DNA of 58,169 nt from assembly GCA_900318625.1 (NCBI GenBank), contig ONLG01000012.1, positions 1 through 58,169 of the forward strand, given 5' to 3'. Positions within the stretch are counted from its first letter, which is position 1, and every line of letters starts with the position of its first letter. This document shows positions 32,294 to 39,798 of this stretch, piece by piece. The notes under the pieces are model-generated. The model ran no database searches, was not told where the DNA came from, and saw only the letters and a program-made list of their open reading frames with translations. A program made the translations under genes and the position numbers. This stretch comes from an uncultured Prevotella sp. (lineage in GTDB: Bacteria; Bacteroidota; Bacteroidia; Bacteroidales; Bacteroidaceae).

Positions 32294-33744
32294 ACGACTT
32301 TCTCTCCTCGGCCAGCAACCTGCTATGGGGCTGGCCAATGATTATTCTGCTGCTCGGCACACACATCTTCCTCACCATACGCCTGCGCTTTCCGCAGCGC
32401 AACCTGTTCACGGCGATACGCCTGTCGGTGAAAAGCGACAAGAAGTCGACCGGCGACGTGTCGCAGTTCGGCGCACTGGCTACCGCCCTGGCAGCCACCA
32501 TAGGCACCGGCAACATCGTGGGCGTGGCTACGGCAGTGGCATTAGGCGGTCCGGGAGCAGTGCTGTGGTGCTGGCTGACAGGTGTTTTCGGCATAGCCAC
32601 AAAATATGGCGAGGGTCTGCTGGCAATAAAATACCGCATCAGGTCAGCCGACGGCCACATGATGGGCGGCCCGATGTATGCCTTGGAGCGCGGTCTGGGC
32701 ATGAAATGGCTTGCCGTGTGCTTTGCAGTGTTTACGGCAGCGACCTCCTTCGGCATCGGCAACTCGGTGCAGGCCAATGCCATAGCCACCCTTGGCTACG
32801 ACACCTTCGGCATCAATCCTGCCGTGACTGGAGTCGTGGTGGCCCTTGTGACGGCTGCCGTCATCCTCGGCGGAGTGAAGAGCATCGCCCGAGTATGCGG
32901 TATGCTGGTGCCTGTTATGGCCATACTCTACATCATAGGCTGCTGCTATATCCTCGTCTTAAACAGCGAATACATCTGGCCTGCGATACGGATTATAGCA
33001 GAGAGTGCCTTCTCTCCCGAGGCGGCAGGTGGCGGACTGGCTGGCAGCGGCATAATGATAGCCGCACGCTTCGGCATAGCCCGGGGCCTGTTTTCCAACG
33101 AGTCGGGACTGGGTTCGGCTCCCATCGTGGCAGCCGCAGCACAGACTCGCAACCCGGTGAGGCAGGCACTGGTGTCATCGAGCGGCACTTTCTGGGACAC
33201 GGTGATAATCTGCGCCCTCACCGGACTGGTCATCGTGAGCAGCATACTGGCCTATCCCGAGATAGACTACAAAAACGGGGCTGTGCTGACTCACGCCGCC
33301 TTCAGCAAGATTCCCGTCATCGGGGCACCGCTGCTGTCGTTCGGACTGCTCACTTTCGCCTTCACAACAATTCTGGGATGGAGCTATTACGGGGAGAAAG
33401 CCATCGAATACCTCGTGAAAGGAAAGCAGGCAAGCCCAACTCAATCCACCCAAGGGAGGCAGAATGGTCCGTCGCCATCAGCAGAAACACCACTCCACCA
33501 TCACCACTTCACCATCATCGTCTACCGAATACTCTACTCCATAGCCACCTTTGTGGGCAGTACGGCCAACCTTGCAGTGGTTTGGTCGCTTGCCGACTGC
33601 ATGAATGCGCTCATGGCAATACCAAACCTAATATCACTATTGTTGCTCAACGGTGTGATTGTGGCCGAAACGCGCAAGTATCTGTGGAGCGGTCGTCTGC
33701 TCGAAAGCGACGACGAAGACGACGACGAAGCCCTGCCTGACTGA
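32281..33744 (+). CDS. Alanine/amino acid:cation symporter (AGCS family)
   Basis: 487 residues with about eleven TM helices. Family landmarks are FGALATALAATIGTGNIVGVATAV, GPGAVLWCWLTGVFGIATKY, GGPMYALERG, GLFSNESGLGSAPIVAAAAQT and GWSYYGEKAIEYL. It imports alanine, glycine or a related amino acid with Na+ or H+. Between the GWSYYGEKA helix and the next TM there is an insertion of about 30 residues, Gln/Ser/Pro-rich and ending in HHHH (near residues 381-412), where homologues have a short loop. The C-terminus is a run of Asp/Glu. Confidence 0.9.
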   Translation: MEQINDFLSSASNLLWGWPMIILLLGTHIFLTIRLRFPQRNLFTAIRLSVKSDKKSTGDVSQFGALATALAATIGTGNIVGVATAVALGGPGAVLWCWLTGVFGIATKYGEGLLAIKYRIRSADGHMMGGPMYALERGLGMKWLAVCFAVFTAATSFGIGNSVQANAIATLGYDTFGINPAVTGVVVALVTAAVILGGVKSIARVCGMLVPVMAILYIIGCCYILVLNSEYIWPAIRIIAESAFSPEAAGGGLAGSGIMIAARFGIARGLFSNESGLGSAPIVAAAAQTRNPVRQALVSSSGTFWDTVIICALTGLVIVSSILAYPEIDYKNGAVLTHAAFSKIPVIGAPLLSFGLLTFAFTTILGWSYYGEKAIEYLVKGKQASPTQSTQGRQNGPSPSAETPLHHHHFTIIVYRILYSIATFVGSTANLAVVWSLADCMNALMAIPNLISLLLLNGVIVAETRKYLWSGRLLESDDEDDDEALPD

Positions 33745-33850
33745 TATCATGCACTATGGAAACATCTTGCAGGTATGGCTTTGCAAACGTTTACCCACCA
33801 CAAACGTATGTTTTTTGCATAAAAAGCTTCTCGGCAACGGCCAAAAGTCA

Positions 33851-33953
33851 TACCTTTGCATCAGTAAAGAGAACATGAGTAATGAATAGTTGATAATAAG
33901 TTAGTTAGAAAAAGTGAATCAGTGTCGTTGTGAAACGATGCTGATTTTTTGTT
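33851..33953 (+). ncRNA. Candidate small RNA: promoter box to terminator without a gene
   Basis: TACCTTTG at 33851-33858 is an exact -7 box. About 58 bases later, AATCAGTGTCGTT (33917-33929) pairs with AACGATGCTGATT (33934-33946) over a GTGA loop with two G-U pairs, followed by TTTTGTTTT. The only start codon between them gives a four-codon peptide (MSNE). A transcript of about 80-90 nt is predicted. It could also be a leader whose gene has been lost. Confidence 0.5.
33917..33953 (+). terminator. Intrinsic terminator (13-bp stem plus U-tract)
   Basis: AATCAGTGTCGTT/AACGATGCTGATT stem with a GTGA loop and an immediate T-tract; both irregular pairs are G-U in plus-strand RNA. Confidence 0.8.
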
Positions 33954-33967
33954 TTCAGGCCATTCCC

Positions 33968-34077
33968 AAGGGCTCCGTAAACTTTCTCCAAGATAGCTGT
34001 AACATTGCTCCAAGGCAGTTGGAGTGTTGCTCCGGGGCTGCTGTAGCAATGCTCCGGAGCAGCTGGAGAAAGTTTAC
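33968..34077. repeat. 110-bp element of five 22-bp units (copy 1)
   Basis: Five consecutive 22-base units begin at 33968, 33990, 34012, 34034 and 34056; most end in TTNCTCC or TTTAC. The outer sequences CCGTAAACTTTCTCCA (33975-33990) and TGGAGAAAGTTTACGG (34064-34079) are a perfect 16-base inverted repeat, and inner units contain GCTCC/GGAGC pairs, so the whole can fold into a branched hairpin. A related element with the same period is at 53883-53992. Confidence 0.88.
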
Positions 34078-34141
34078 GGGCCGACGACGGAAAATGGCAA
34101 TAGCTTTCCTTAGAAGAAATATCAGCATAAACGATTGATGT

Positions 34142-36700
34142 TCAGAAAGAAAGGCTAAATCCCAATCGCACTCCGTGCTTGCTGATATTAGGCTCGTGGG
34201 TGTAGGTGAGTCGCCTTACGTAGTCAACTTCGAGGAAATGCAGAATGTTGTGGATGCCCACCAGCATCTCCACGTATGGGTCGGAGCGCATCACTCCGCA
34301 CTCCGGTGGCAGGCTGAACAGCTCCTTGTCGCCACTGTTCTGACTCAGCAGCGGATTGTTCTTGTCGGTAAGATGGCCCCACATGGCTTTAACAGCCACA
34401 TATTCGCGCAGCTTCAGCTTTCTGATGAGCGGCAACCTGTTGAACAGCTTGCCGTTCAGCGTCCATGCCACGGTGAGCTGCGCCATGCGGTCGTTGAGAA
34501 ATTCCATGTTTCGCATTGTGCTGAAGGCCTCCGACTGTTCAAATATCGATGTGTTGACGGGTGGCATAAGCAGCAGCGGAAAGGGCACCTTCTGCCACTC
34601 GGCGGCAGCTTTTGCCGTGGCATCAATATGTCCCCAGCTTCCTAACCAGAAGCGTTTATACAGGCTCAGCTCCGTGAGCTGTCTGCCGTGGGTGCTGCCC
34701 AACACGCCTTTCAGCCCCACGGTGTGGCTCAGCGTGAAACGAGGCGCATTGCGGCTTGCCTCGAAGCGCTGCTCTTTCGAGGTTATGAAGGTCTGTCCGG
34801 GCTGATAGTTGAGCGACAGCGACACCTCGGTGGTGCGCATCTTGGGCAGCTCCACGCCGTCGGCGAGCCTCGTATAGGTGAGCCGTCCGGCAGGCATGGT
34901 CTTCTCGAGCTTCACCCCCAGCGAGGCACGCAGCCCATAGGCGGTTTCCCATGTGAAGTCGGCAGCCTGCCGTTTGTAGAAATACATCAGCTCGGTGGGG
35001 TTGCTTCTAATCACCTGAAACACATTGTCCTTGCCATAGCGGAGGTATCTGTCTGATGCTGCGGCAACATCATAGGCCGAGGAAACCGACAGGGTGCGCA
35101 TCGGAAACTCGTGTGGCAGGTAGGCTTTGCGGTTGAACGACCATGTGGCCTTTGCCTCATAATAGGTCTTGTGCGACTTTTTTCCCCGTGCCAGATAGCC
35201 TTCAACGAAGAAGTGGGGCATGAGGTGAGCCGTGGTCTTGGCTCCTATTCGCATACGCAGTCCGTCGACGGGATTGCTCGAGACCACCGAGAGCACAGGT
35301 CCGATGTCTACCTTGCTCGGAGTCTTTGCCGAACCAGTCTCGATATAGTTCTCGAGCAGGGTCTTCAATGCAAACAAGGTCCATCTGAAACGTCGTGTTC
35401 TGGCAAGCTGCCGCATGAAGTCGTCCATCGTTTCCTCGCCTTTGCCGAGGTTGAAGCGGCGGTTAGCAGCCCAGAAAGAGCCGTCGCGCAGCCTTGCCTG
35501 TGGGTCGTAGCTGACAAGGTTGCGCCCCCTGAAGCTTCGCGAAGGTATCGGTGTGAAGTCGTAATGGCTGTAAATGGTGTTGCGCAGCACGGCAGCCTGC
35601 TGCAATTTCTGGCTGAGCGAGAGCTCGATGAGCATATTGTCGGTTGTGACAGCCCAGCAACTGTCGGGCTGCAAACCGAAATACTGCTCCACTCGCAGCG
35701 ACCTGACGAAGTTTACTCCGGTGCCAGCCGGTAGCCTGAGGTCGCATTTTCGGAGACGATAGGTGCCGTCGGTCATCACCATCAGCTCGCCTCTGAAGCC
35801 GAAATCCTGATTGTTGACGGGTGTGAAAGCCACCCTTACGCAACTGTCGCCCTCTACCCGGAGCGAGTCTTCGATGTAGAAATGGTAGAAGGAGATAGCC
35901 GTTGGTCCGATGGGACTTGGAAAGCGTTGTCCGAGAAGGTCTATCTGGTTGTCGAGAAGGTCTACGTCGCGGAAGTATTCCTTCATCAGCACAGCGAGGT
36001 TCTGCCCCGTTTCGAGGAACTGTCCCACTCCGCTTGTTTTCTCTCCGGTGACAATCTGCCTGAATGTTGCCGGTCTTTTGCGATAGAGGTGTCGGCTTGT
36101 TGTCTCGGTGAGCGATATGGGCAGTATGAGCTTGTTGTTCATCTCGCATGGCTGCACGTGGTCCATCATCCACGGCTCTTCGCGGAAGAAGTCGCTTTCG
36201 ATGTCTTGCTGTGTGATGTTGTTGATGGCGAGAGTCAGCTTCTGGTACTTTTCCCAGCTTGCATAGTCGCGGCTCAGGGGGCTGTAGCGCTTCTTTGCGG
36301 CTATCACTCGGCGCATCAGCTCCACTGCGGGATTGCCTTTTCGCGAATAGCGGCGCACCCTTCGGCCTTCGACCACCACTTCGCCGAGGTGTTTTCCCTC
36401 AGCCTGCATCACCACGTGGAGCTCTTCCGGGGTATTGCGGTCAATCTTCACTCTGCGCCGCCGATAGCCTTCAGCCGTCAAGCTGATGGTTCCGCTCTTG
36501 GTGCGCGGCAGTGTGAAGCGACCCAGCGAGTCGGCGGTGATGCTTTCGTGAAAGAACTTTGCCGTAGCTACGGCATGGGGTATGCCTTGGGAGGTGAGCC
36601 TGTCGACCACGTATACATGAATAACGTTCTGGGCATGAGCCGCTACGGCCCACACCCAGAACGTCAATAGGATAAAACTCAGCTTAGTCGATTTCCTCAT
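34142..36700 (-). CDS. DUF5686/carboxypeptidase-regulatory-like outer-membrane protein
   Basis: 852 residues. A signal peptide (MRKSTKLSFILLTFWVWAVA) is followed by a CarboxypepD_reg-like beta-sandwich (about 26-100; IHVYVVDRLTSQGIPHAVAT, GEVVVEGRRVRRYSRKGNPA). The DUF5686 region follows (AAKKRYSPLSRDYASWEKYQ; FFREEPWMMDHVQPCEMNNK) and a long C-terminal barrel ends with the aromatic strand HGVRLGFSLSF. It should sit in the outer membrane; the substrate is unknown. Its start overlaps the end of the inositol-phosphate synthase gene by 17 bases, so it is the last gene of the inositol run. Confidence 0.82.
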   Translation of the reverse strand: MRKSTKLSFILLTFWVWAVAAHAQNVIHVYVVDRLTSQGIPHAVATAKFFHESITADSLGRFTLPRTKSGTISLTAEGYRRRRVKIDRNTPEELHVVMQAEGKHLGEVVVEGRRVRRYSRKGNPAVELMRRVIAAKKRYSPLSRDYASWEKYQKLTLAINNITQQDIESDFFREEPWMMDHVQPCEMNNKLILPISLTETTSRHLYRKRPATFRQIVTGEKTSGVGQFLETGQNLAVLMKEYFRDVDLLDNQIDLLGQRFPSPIGPTAISFYHFYIEDSLRVEGDSCVRVAFTPVNNQDFGFRGELMVMTDGTYRLRKCDLRLPAGTGVNFVRSLRVEQYFGLQPDSCWAVTTDNMLIELSLSQKLQQAAVLRNTIYSHYDFTPIPSRSFRGRNLVSYDPQARLRDGSFWAANRRFNLGKGEETMDDFMRQLARTRRFRWTLFALKTLLENYIETGSAKTPSKVDIGPVLSVVSSNPVDGLRMRIGAKTTAHLMPHFFVEGYLARGKKSHKTYYEAKATWSFNRKAYLPHEFPMRTLSVSSAYDVAAASDRYLRYGKDNVFQVIRSNPTELMYFYKRQAADFTWETAYGLRASLGVKLEKTMPAGRLTYTRLADGVELPKMRTTEVSLSLNYQPGQTFITSKEQRFEASRNAPRFTLSHTVGLKGVLGSTHGRQLTELSLYKRFWLGSWGHIDATAKAAAEWQKVPFPLLLMPPVNTSIFEQSEAFSTMRNMEFLNDRMAQLTVAWTLNGKLFNRLPLIRKLKLREYVAVKAMWGHLTDKNNPLLSQNSGDKELFSLPPECGVMRSDPYVEMLVGIHNILHFLEVDYVRRLTYTHEPNISKHGVRLGFSLSF

Positions 36701-37991
36701 CGGCCTCGTATCCGCCCATTTCGCGGATGGCGTTCTTCAGCATGGTGTACTGCTGATAGAGGTTGTTGACGGCCTCTTCGCCTTTGGTGTAGTCGTGCAT
36801 AGGACTCTTGAGGAAGAAGCTCAGGAAGCGCTGTGTGCCATATCGTCCGGCACGCGCAGCCAGGTCGCTCAGCAGACAGAGGTCGAGCAGCAGCGGAGCA
36901 GCAAGGATGGAGTCGCGGCAGAGGAAGTTGATCTTGATCTGCATGGGGTATCCCATCCATCCGAAGATGTCGATGTTGTCCCATCCCTCCTTGTTGTCGT
37001 TGCGCGGCGGATAGTAGTTGATGCGCACCTTGTGGTAGTAGTCGGTGTAGAGGTCGGGCTGTACGTCGGCCTTGAGAATGGTCTCGAGGGTAGAGAGCTT
37101 GCTCACTTCCTTGGTGCGGAAGTTGTCGGGCTCGTCGAGCACCAGTCCGTCGCGGTTGCCCAGGATGTTGGTTGAGAACCATCCGCTCAGTCCGAGGTTT
37201 CTCACTCCTATGATAGGAGCAAATCCCGACTTAACGAGTGTCTGGCCAGTCTTGAAGTCCTTGCCGGCTATCGGCATCTTGGTCTTCTCTGCCAGCTCCC
37301 ACATTGCAGGTATGTCCACTGTGGTGTTGGGCGCTCCCATGATGAACGGTGCTCCCTCCGACAGTGCTGCGTAGGCATAGCACATACTCGGTGCGACGTG
37401 TTCGCGGTCGTCGTCGCGCATGGCCTGCTCCAGTGCGGCGAGGCTGTAGTGTACCTTTTCGTCGACTGGCACGTATATCTCCGTCGACGCAGCCCATATC
37501 ACGACGATGCGGCTGAGCTGTTTCTCGGCCTTGAAACGGCGTATATCCTCGCGCAGAGCCTCAACCATCTCCCATCGTGTGGCACAGTCTTTCACGTTGT
37601 CGCCGTCCAGACGCTTGGCATAGTTCTTGTCAAAAGCAGCCTTCATAGGTACTATCTTCTCAAGCTCATCGCGCACGGGGTTGATGTCTTTCTCCTTGAG
37701 CACCTCGGCATACATGGCAGCCTGATATGCGTTCTGGGGATAAACGTCCCATGTAGCAAACTCTATGTCGTTGAGATTGGCGATAGGCACAATCTCGCCC
37801 ACGTGCAGATACTTCTTGTCGGCACCCTTGCCCACGCGCACCTTGTCGTACTGTGTCATCGAGCCGATGGGTTTTGCCAATCCCTTGCGAGCCATGAGCA
37901 CTCCCGTCATGAACGTTGTTGCGACTGCTCCGCAGCCTACAACCATAATACCTAACTTGCCGTCAGCCGGCTTAACGTTTGTTTGTTTCAT
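36684..37991 (-). CDS. myo-Inositol-1-phosphate synthase (inositol-3-phosphate synthase)
   Basis: 435 residues. An N-terminal Rossmann motif (LGIMVVGCGAVATTFMTGVL) leads into the synthase core with SRIVVIWAASTEIYVPVDEK, SEGAPFIMGAPNTTVDIPAM and the catalytic-Lys segments MPIAGKDFKTGQTLVKSG and DLYTDYYHKVRINYYPPRND. It converts glucose 6-phosphate to inositol phosphate with bound NAD+. In Bacteroides the homologue starts inositol-lipid synthesis, and it stands in a cluster with a CDP-alcohol phosphatidyltransferase, as here. The upstream HAD gene ends 60 bases before this start; no -7 box is seen in that gap. Confidence 0.93.
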   Translation of the reverse strand: MKQTNVKPADGKLGIMVVGCGAVATTFMTGVLMARKGLAKPIGSMTQYDKVRVGKGADKKYLHVGEIVPIANLNDIEFATWDVYPQNAYQAAMYAEVLKEKDINPVRDELEKIVPMKAAFDKNYAKRLDGDNVKDCATRWEMVEALREDIRRFKAEKQLSRIVVIWAASTEIYVPVDEKVHYSLAALEQAMRDDDREHVAPSMCYAYAALSEGAPFIMGAPNTTVDIPAMWELAEKTKMPIAGKDFKTGQTLVKSGFAPIIGVRNLGLSGWFSTNILGNRDGLVLDEPDNFRTKEVSKLSTLETILKADVQPDLYTDYYHKVRINYYPPRNDNKEGWDNIDIFGWMGYPMQIKINFLCRDSILAAPLLLDLCLLSDLAARAGRYGTQRFLSFFLKSPMHDYTKGEEAVNNLYQQYTMLKNAIREMGGYEADEEID

Positions 37992-38051
37992 TTCTGTATA
38001 TTTTTAAGGTTTTTTGAATATTCATACCTAATTAAGTCGATGCGCTGCTCA

Positions 38052-38759
38052 CTACATCCTTGTCAGCTCGGCAAGCGAGTGGATGATGTGGTCAGCAGCA
38101 GAGTGGTCTTCCTTTTCATCGGTCCATCCCTCGCCCTCTATCCACACCGTCTGGCAACCAATCTGCTTGGCTGGCACTATATCCTTGCGCAAGCTGTCGC
38201 CCACTACCACCACCTGCCGTGGCTCCATCTGCAGGGCTTCCACTCCGATGCGGAAGATAGCCGGGTCGGGCTTTCTCACTCCCACCACAGCCGACTCCAC
38301 CACTTGGGCAAACAGCCCGTCGAGTCCGAACTCGTCGAGCACCACACCAATATTGCCGTAGAAGTTGCTCACGAGCACCATCCTGTGCTGCCTGCCTATC
38401 TGGGTGAGCACCTCACGGCTGCGTGCAGTCTCGGCCTTCACTCCTTCGTAGAGGTCGTCGAGCAGCGCGGCGCGCATACTGGCAGCGGTAAAGTTGCCCA
38501 CGCTGAGGTAGCCCCGCTCCTCCAGACAGTCGAACTCTATCCTAAGTTTCGTTTCGAGAGTCTTGCGGAAGGTGTAGCTCGGCTGGATGATGGGGTTCTT
38601 GCCCAGCTCTCGCTCCGCATAGACGTAAGCCTCGCGGAAGTGCTCCTCGCACACCGGCACCTGATGGCGCTCGTAGGCGTGCCACAGCATCTTGCCCCAG
38701 TGACACCCACAGGTGTCGATGGTTCCGCCGTAGTCGAAGATGTATCCCTTAGCTTCCAT
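38052..38759 (-). CDS. HAD-superfamily protein lacking the second motif-I Asp
   Basis: 235 residues from the ATG at 38759. Motif I reads FDYGGT: nucleophile D9 is present but the usual general acid at D+2 is Gly11. Other motifs remain: VLVSNFYG (motif II), VGVRKPDPAIFRIGVEALQ (Lys) and VVVGDSLRKDIVPAKQIGC (motif IV). A C1 cap lies at about 25-100. In the inositol cluster it would be the obvious candidate for removing phosphate from phosphatidylinositol phosphate or a related product. The missing Asp makes ordinary phosphatase activity uncertain, although DYGGT forms occur in related proteins. It overlaps the upstream phosphatidyltransferase gene by 11 bases. Confidence 0.8.
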   Translation of the reverse strand: MEAKGYIFDYGGTIDTCGCHWGKMLWHAYERHQVPVCEEHFREAYVYAERELGKNPIIQPSYTFRKTLETKLRIEFDCLEERGYLSVGNFTAASMRAALLDDLYEGVKAETARSREVLTQIGRQHRMVLVSNFYGNIGVVLDEFGLDGLFAQVVESAVVGVRKPDPAIFRIGVEALQMEPRQVVVVGDSLRKDIVPAKQIGCQTVWIEGEGWTDEKEDHSAADHIIHSLAELTRM

Positions 38760-39714
38760 ACTGCGAGAGTTTTTCGTCAAGCACGGCACAGAGAGTCTCG
38801 TGCTTCTTGTGCATATATATATATATTATGGTGAGCACCACAATCTCGAAGAGCATATATGCCCACGGCATATCGAGCAGACAAGTGAGGTAGAGCGCTA
38901 TGGCGCGCGTGTTGAACGTCAGAATGTTGGTAAGGGGCATCAGCGGTTTGCTGCCTCGTCTGAAGTCGTCGCGCAACTGCTGCGGCGTATTCTCCACCGC
39001 TCCCCATCGGGCGAGCATATTGGCATGAAAGCGCTGGAACATCGGAGTGCGCCTCTCCTGGCTCTTGCAGTAGTTCTGATAGTTGTAGTAGAAGATACGC
39101 TCCATCCATCGTCCACTCTTGGGCAGGCTCTCGTAGATGGCGTGCTGGTTGGCATACGAGTCGAGCTCGGAGCCAACCTTGCCCTTGATAAAGTAGAGGT
39201 GAATCTGCCTGTAGTAGTCGGCCAGGGAAGCCTGCGGCGAATGGCACAGGAAGCCTGCCACCACGCCCAGCATCCATATCCACGGCCCCCAGCACACGTC
39301 GGTTAGGGGCATGGGCTGCTGCATGAGCCTCAGACAAAGCGCCACGTAGATAGCCGCGAACCACAAGTCGCCAGCAAAGCCGTCAAGTATACGCCCTATG
39401 AGTGTCTTCTGCCCCGTGAGCCGAGCCAGCTGGCCGTCGGTGGAGTCGCAGAAGTTGGCAAAAATTAGCAGCACCACTCCTGCCACGTTGGCCCATAGGT
39501 CGGTAGAGTAGAACATAACGCCAGCTGCAACTCCGAGAAATATGGATATGATGGTTACGACATTGGGATGCACACCGAGGCGCTTCCACACGAGCGCAAA
39601 GAACAATCCGATGGGGCGCGTGAAATGCACGTCGAGCCACTCCTCGGTATCCTCCGACTTGAACGATGCCTGTAGCATCTGCCTGAATGTCATGTTATCT
39701 GTTTCTGTAGTCAT
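38749..39714 (-). CDS. CDP-alcohol phosphatidyltransferase (probable inositol-lipid synthase)
   Basis: 321 residues, membrane-embedded. The family signature is DSTDGQLARLTGQKTLIGRI followed by LDGFAGDLWF. The D-xx-DG-xx-AR part, the Gly and the third Asp fit the canonical motif, but the fourth Asp is one position late (LDGFAGD). The neighbouring inositol-phosphate synthase makes phosphatidylinositol-phosphate synthase the best guess: CDP-diacylglycerol plus inositol phosphate gives PIP and CMP. An alternative is CDP-inositol as the donor, given the NTP-transferase two genes upstream. A soluble N-terminus (about 45) and a cytosolic loop with TPKSGRWMERIFYYNYQN-like sequence flank the helices. 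Confidence 0.85.
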   Translation of the reverse strand: MTTETDNMTFRQMLQASFKSEDTEEWLDVHFTRPIGLFFALVWKRLGVHPNVVTIISIFLGVAAGVMFYSTDLWANVAGVVLLIFANFCDSTDGQLARLTGQKTLIGRILDGFAGDLWFAAIYVALCLRLMQQPMPLTDVCWGPWIWMLGVVAGFLCHSPQASLADYYRQIHLYFIKGKVGSELDSYANQHAIYESLPKSGRWMERIFYYNYQNYCKSQERRTPMFQRFHANMLARWGAVENTPQQLRDDFRRGSKPLMPLTNILTFNTRAIALYLTCLLDMPWAYMLFEIVVLTIIYIYMHKKHETLCAVLDEKLSQYGS

Positions 39715-39734
39715 TCTTCTTTATTTATTTTTGA

Positions 39735-39795
39735 GGGGTGAGAGTCATATAACATCTTTAACATTTTAATATTTTAATGTTTCAACATTTTTAAT
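39735..39795 (+). repeat. AATGTTTCAACATT intergenic repeat (copy 1)
   Basis: GGGGTGAGAGTCATATAAC (from 39735) and the near-palindrome AATGTTTCAACATT (39776-39789) sit in AT-rich DNA. The same two blocks appear in the same order on the opposite strand at about 42721-42769. The two copies bracket a G+C-rich block holding three genes. Confidence 0.7.
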
Positions 39796-39798
39796 GTT

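Larger units (their letters stand above)
33745..34141. other. Gene-free region with small-RNA-like unit and 22-bp repeats
   Basis: 397 bases with no credible gene. It holds a TACCTTTG -7 box (33851-33858), a strong terminator hairpin (33917-33953) and a 110-bp element of five 22-bp units (33968-34077). The open frames crossing the repeats on both strands follow the repeat and are not supported as genes. Confidence 0.65.

Noticed and set aside
32220-33740. 506-residue open frame on the plus strand in another frame
   Set aside because: Same strand as the symporter but frame-shifted; Arg/His-rich nonsense sequence, whereas the symporter frame has all family motifs.
33914-34138. Short open frames over the 22-bp repeat element (and their likeness to one at 53724-54110)
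   Set aside because: The similarity of the two products comes from the shared repeat DNA; 22 is not a multiple of three, and neither has a promoter-start layout or conserved composition.
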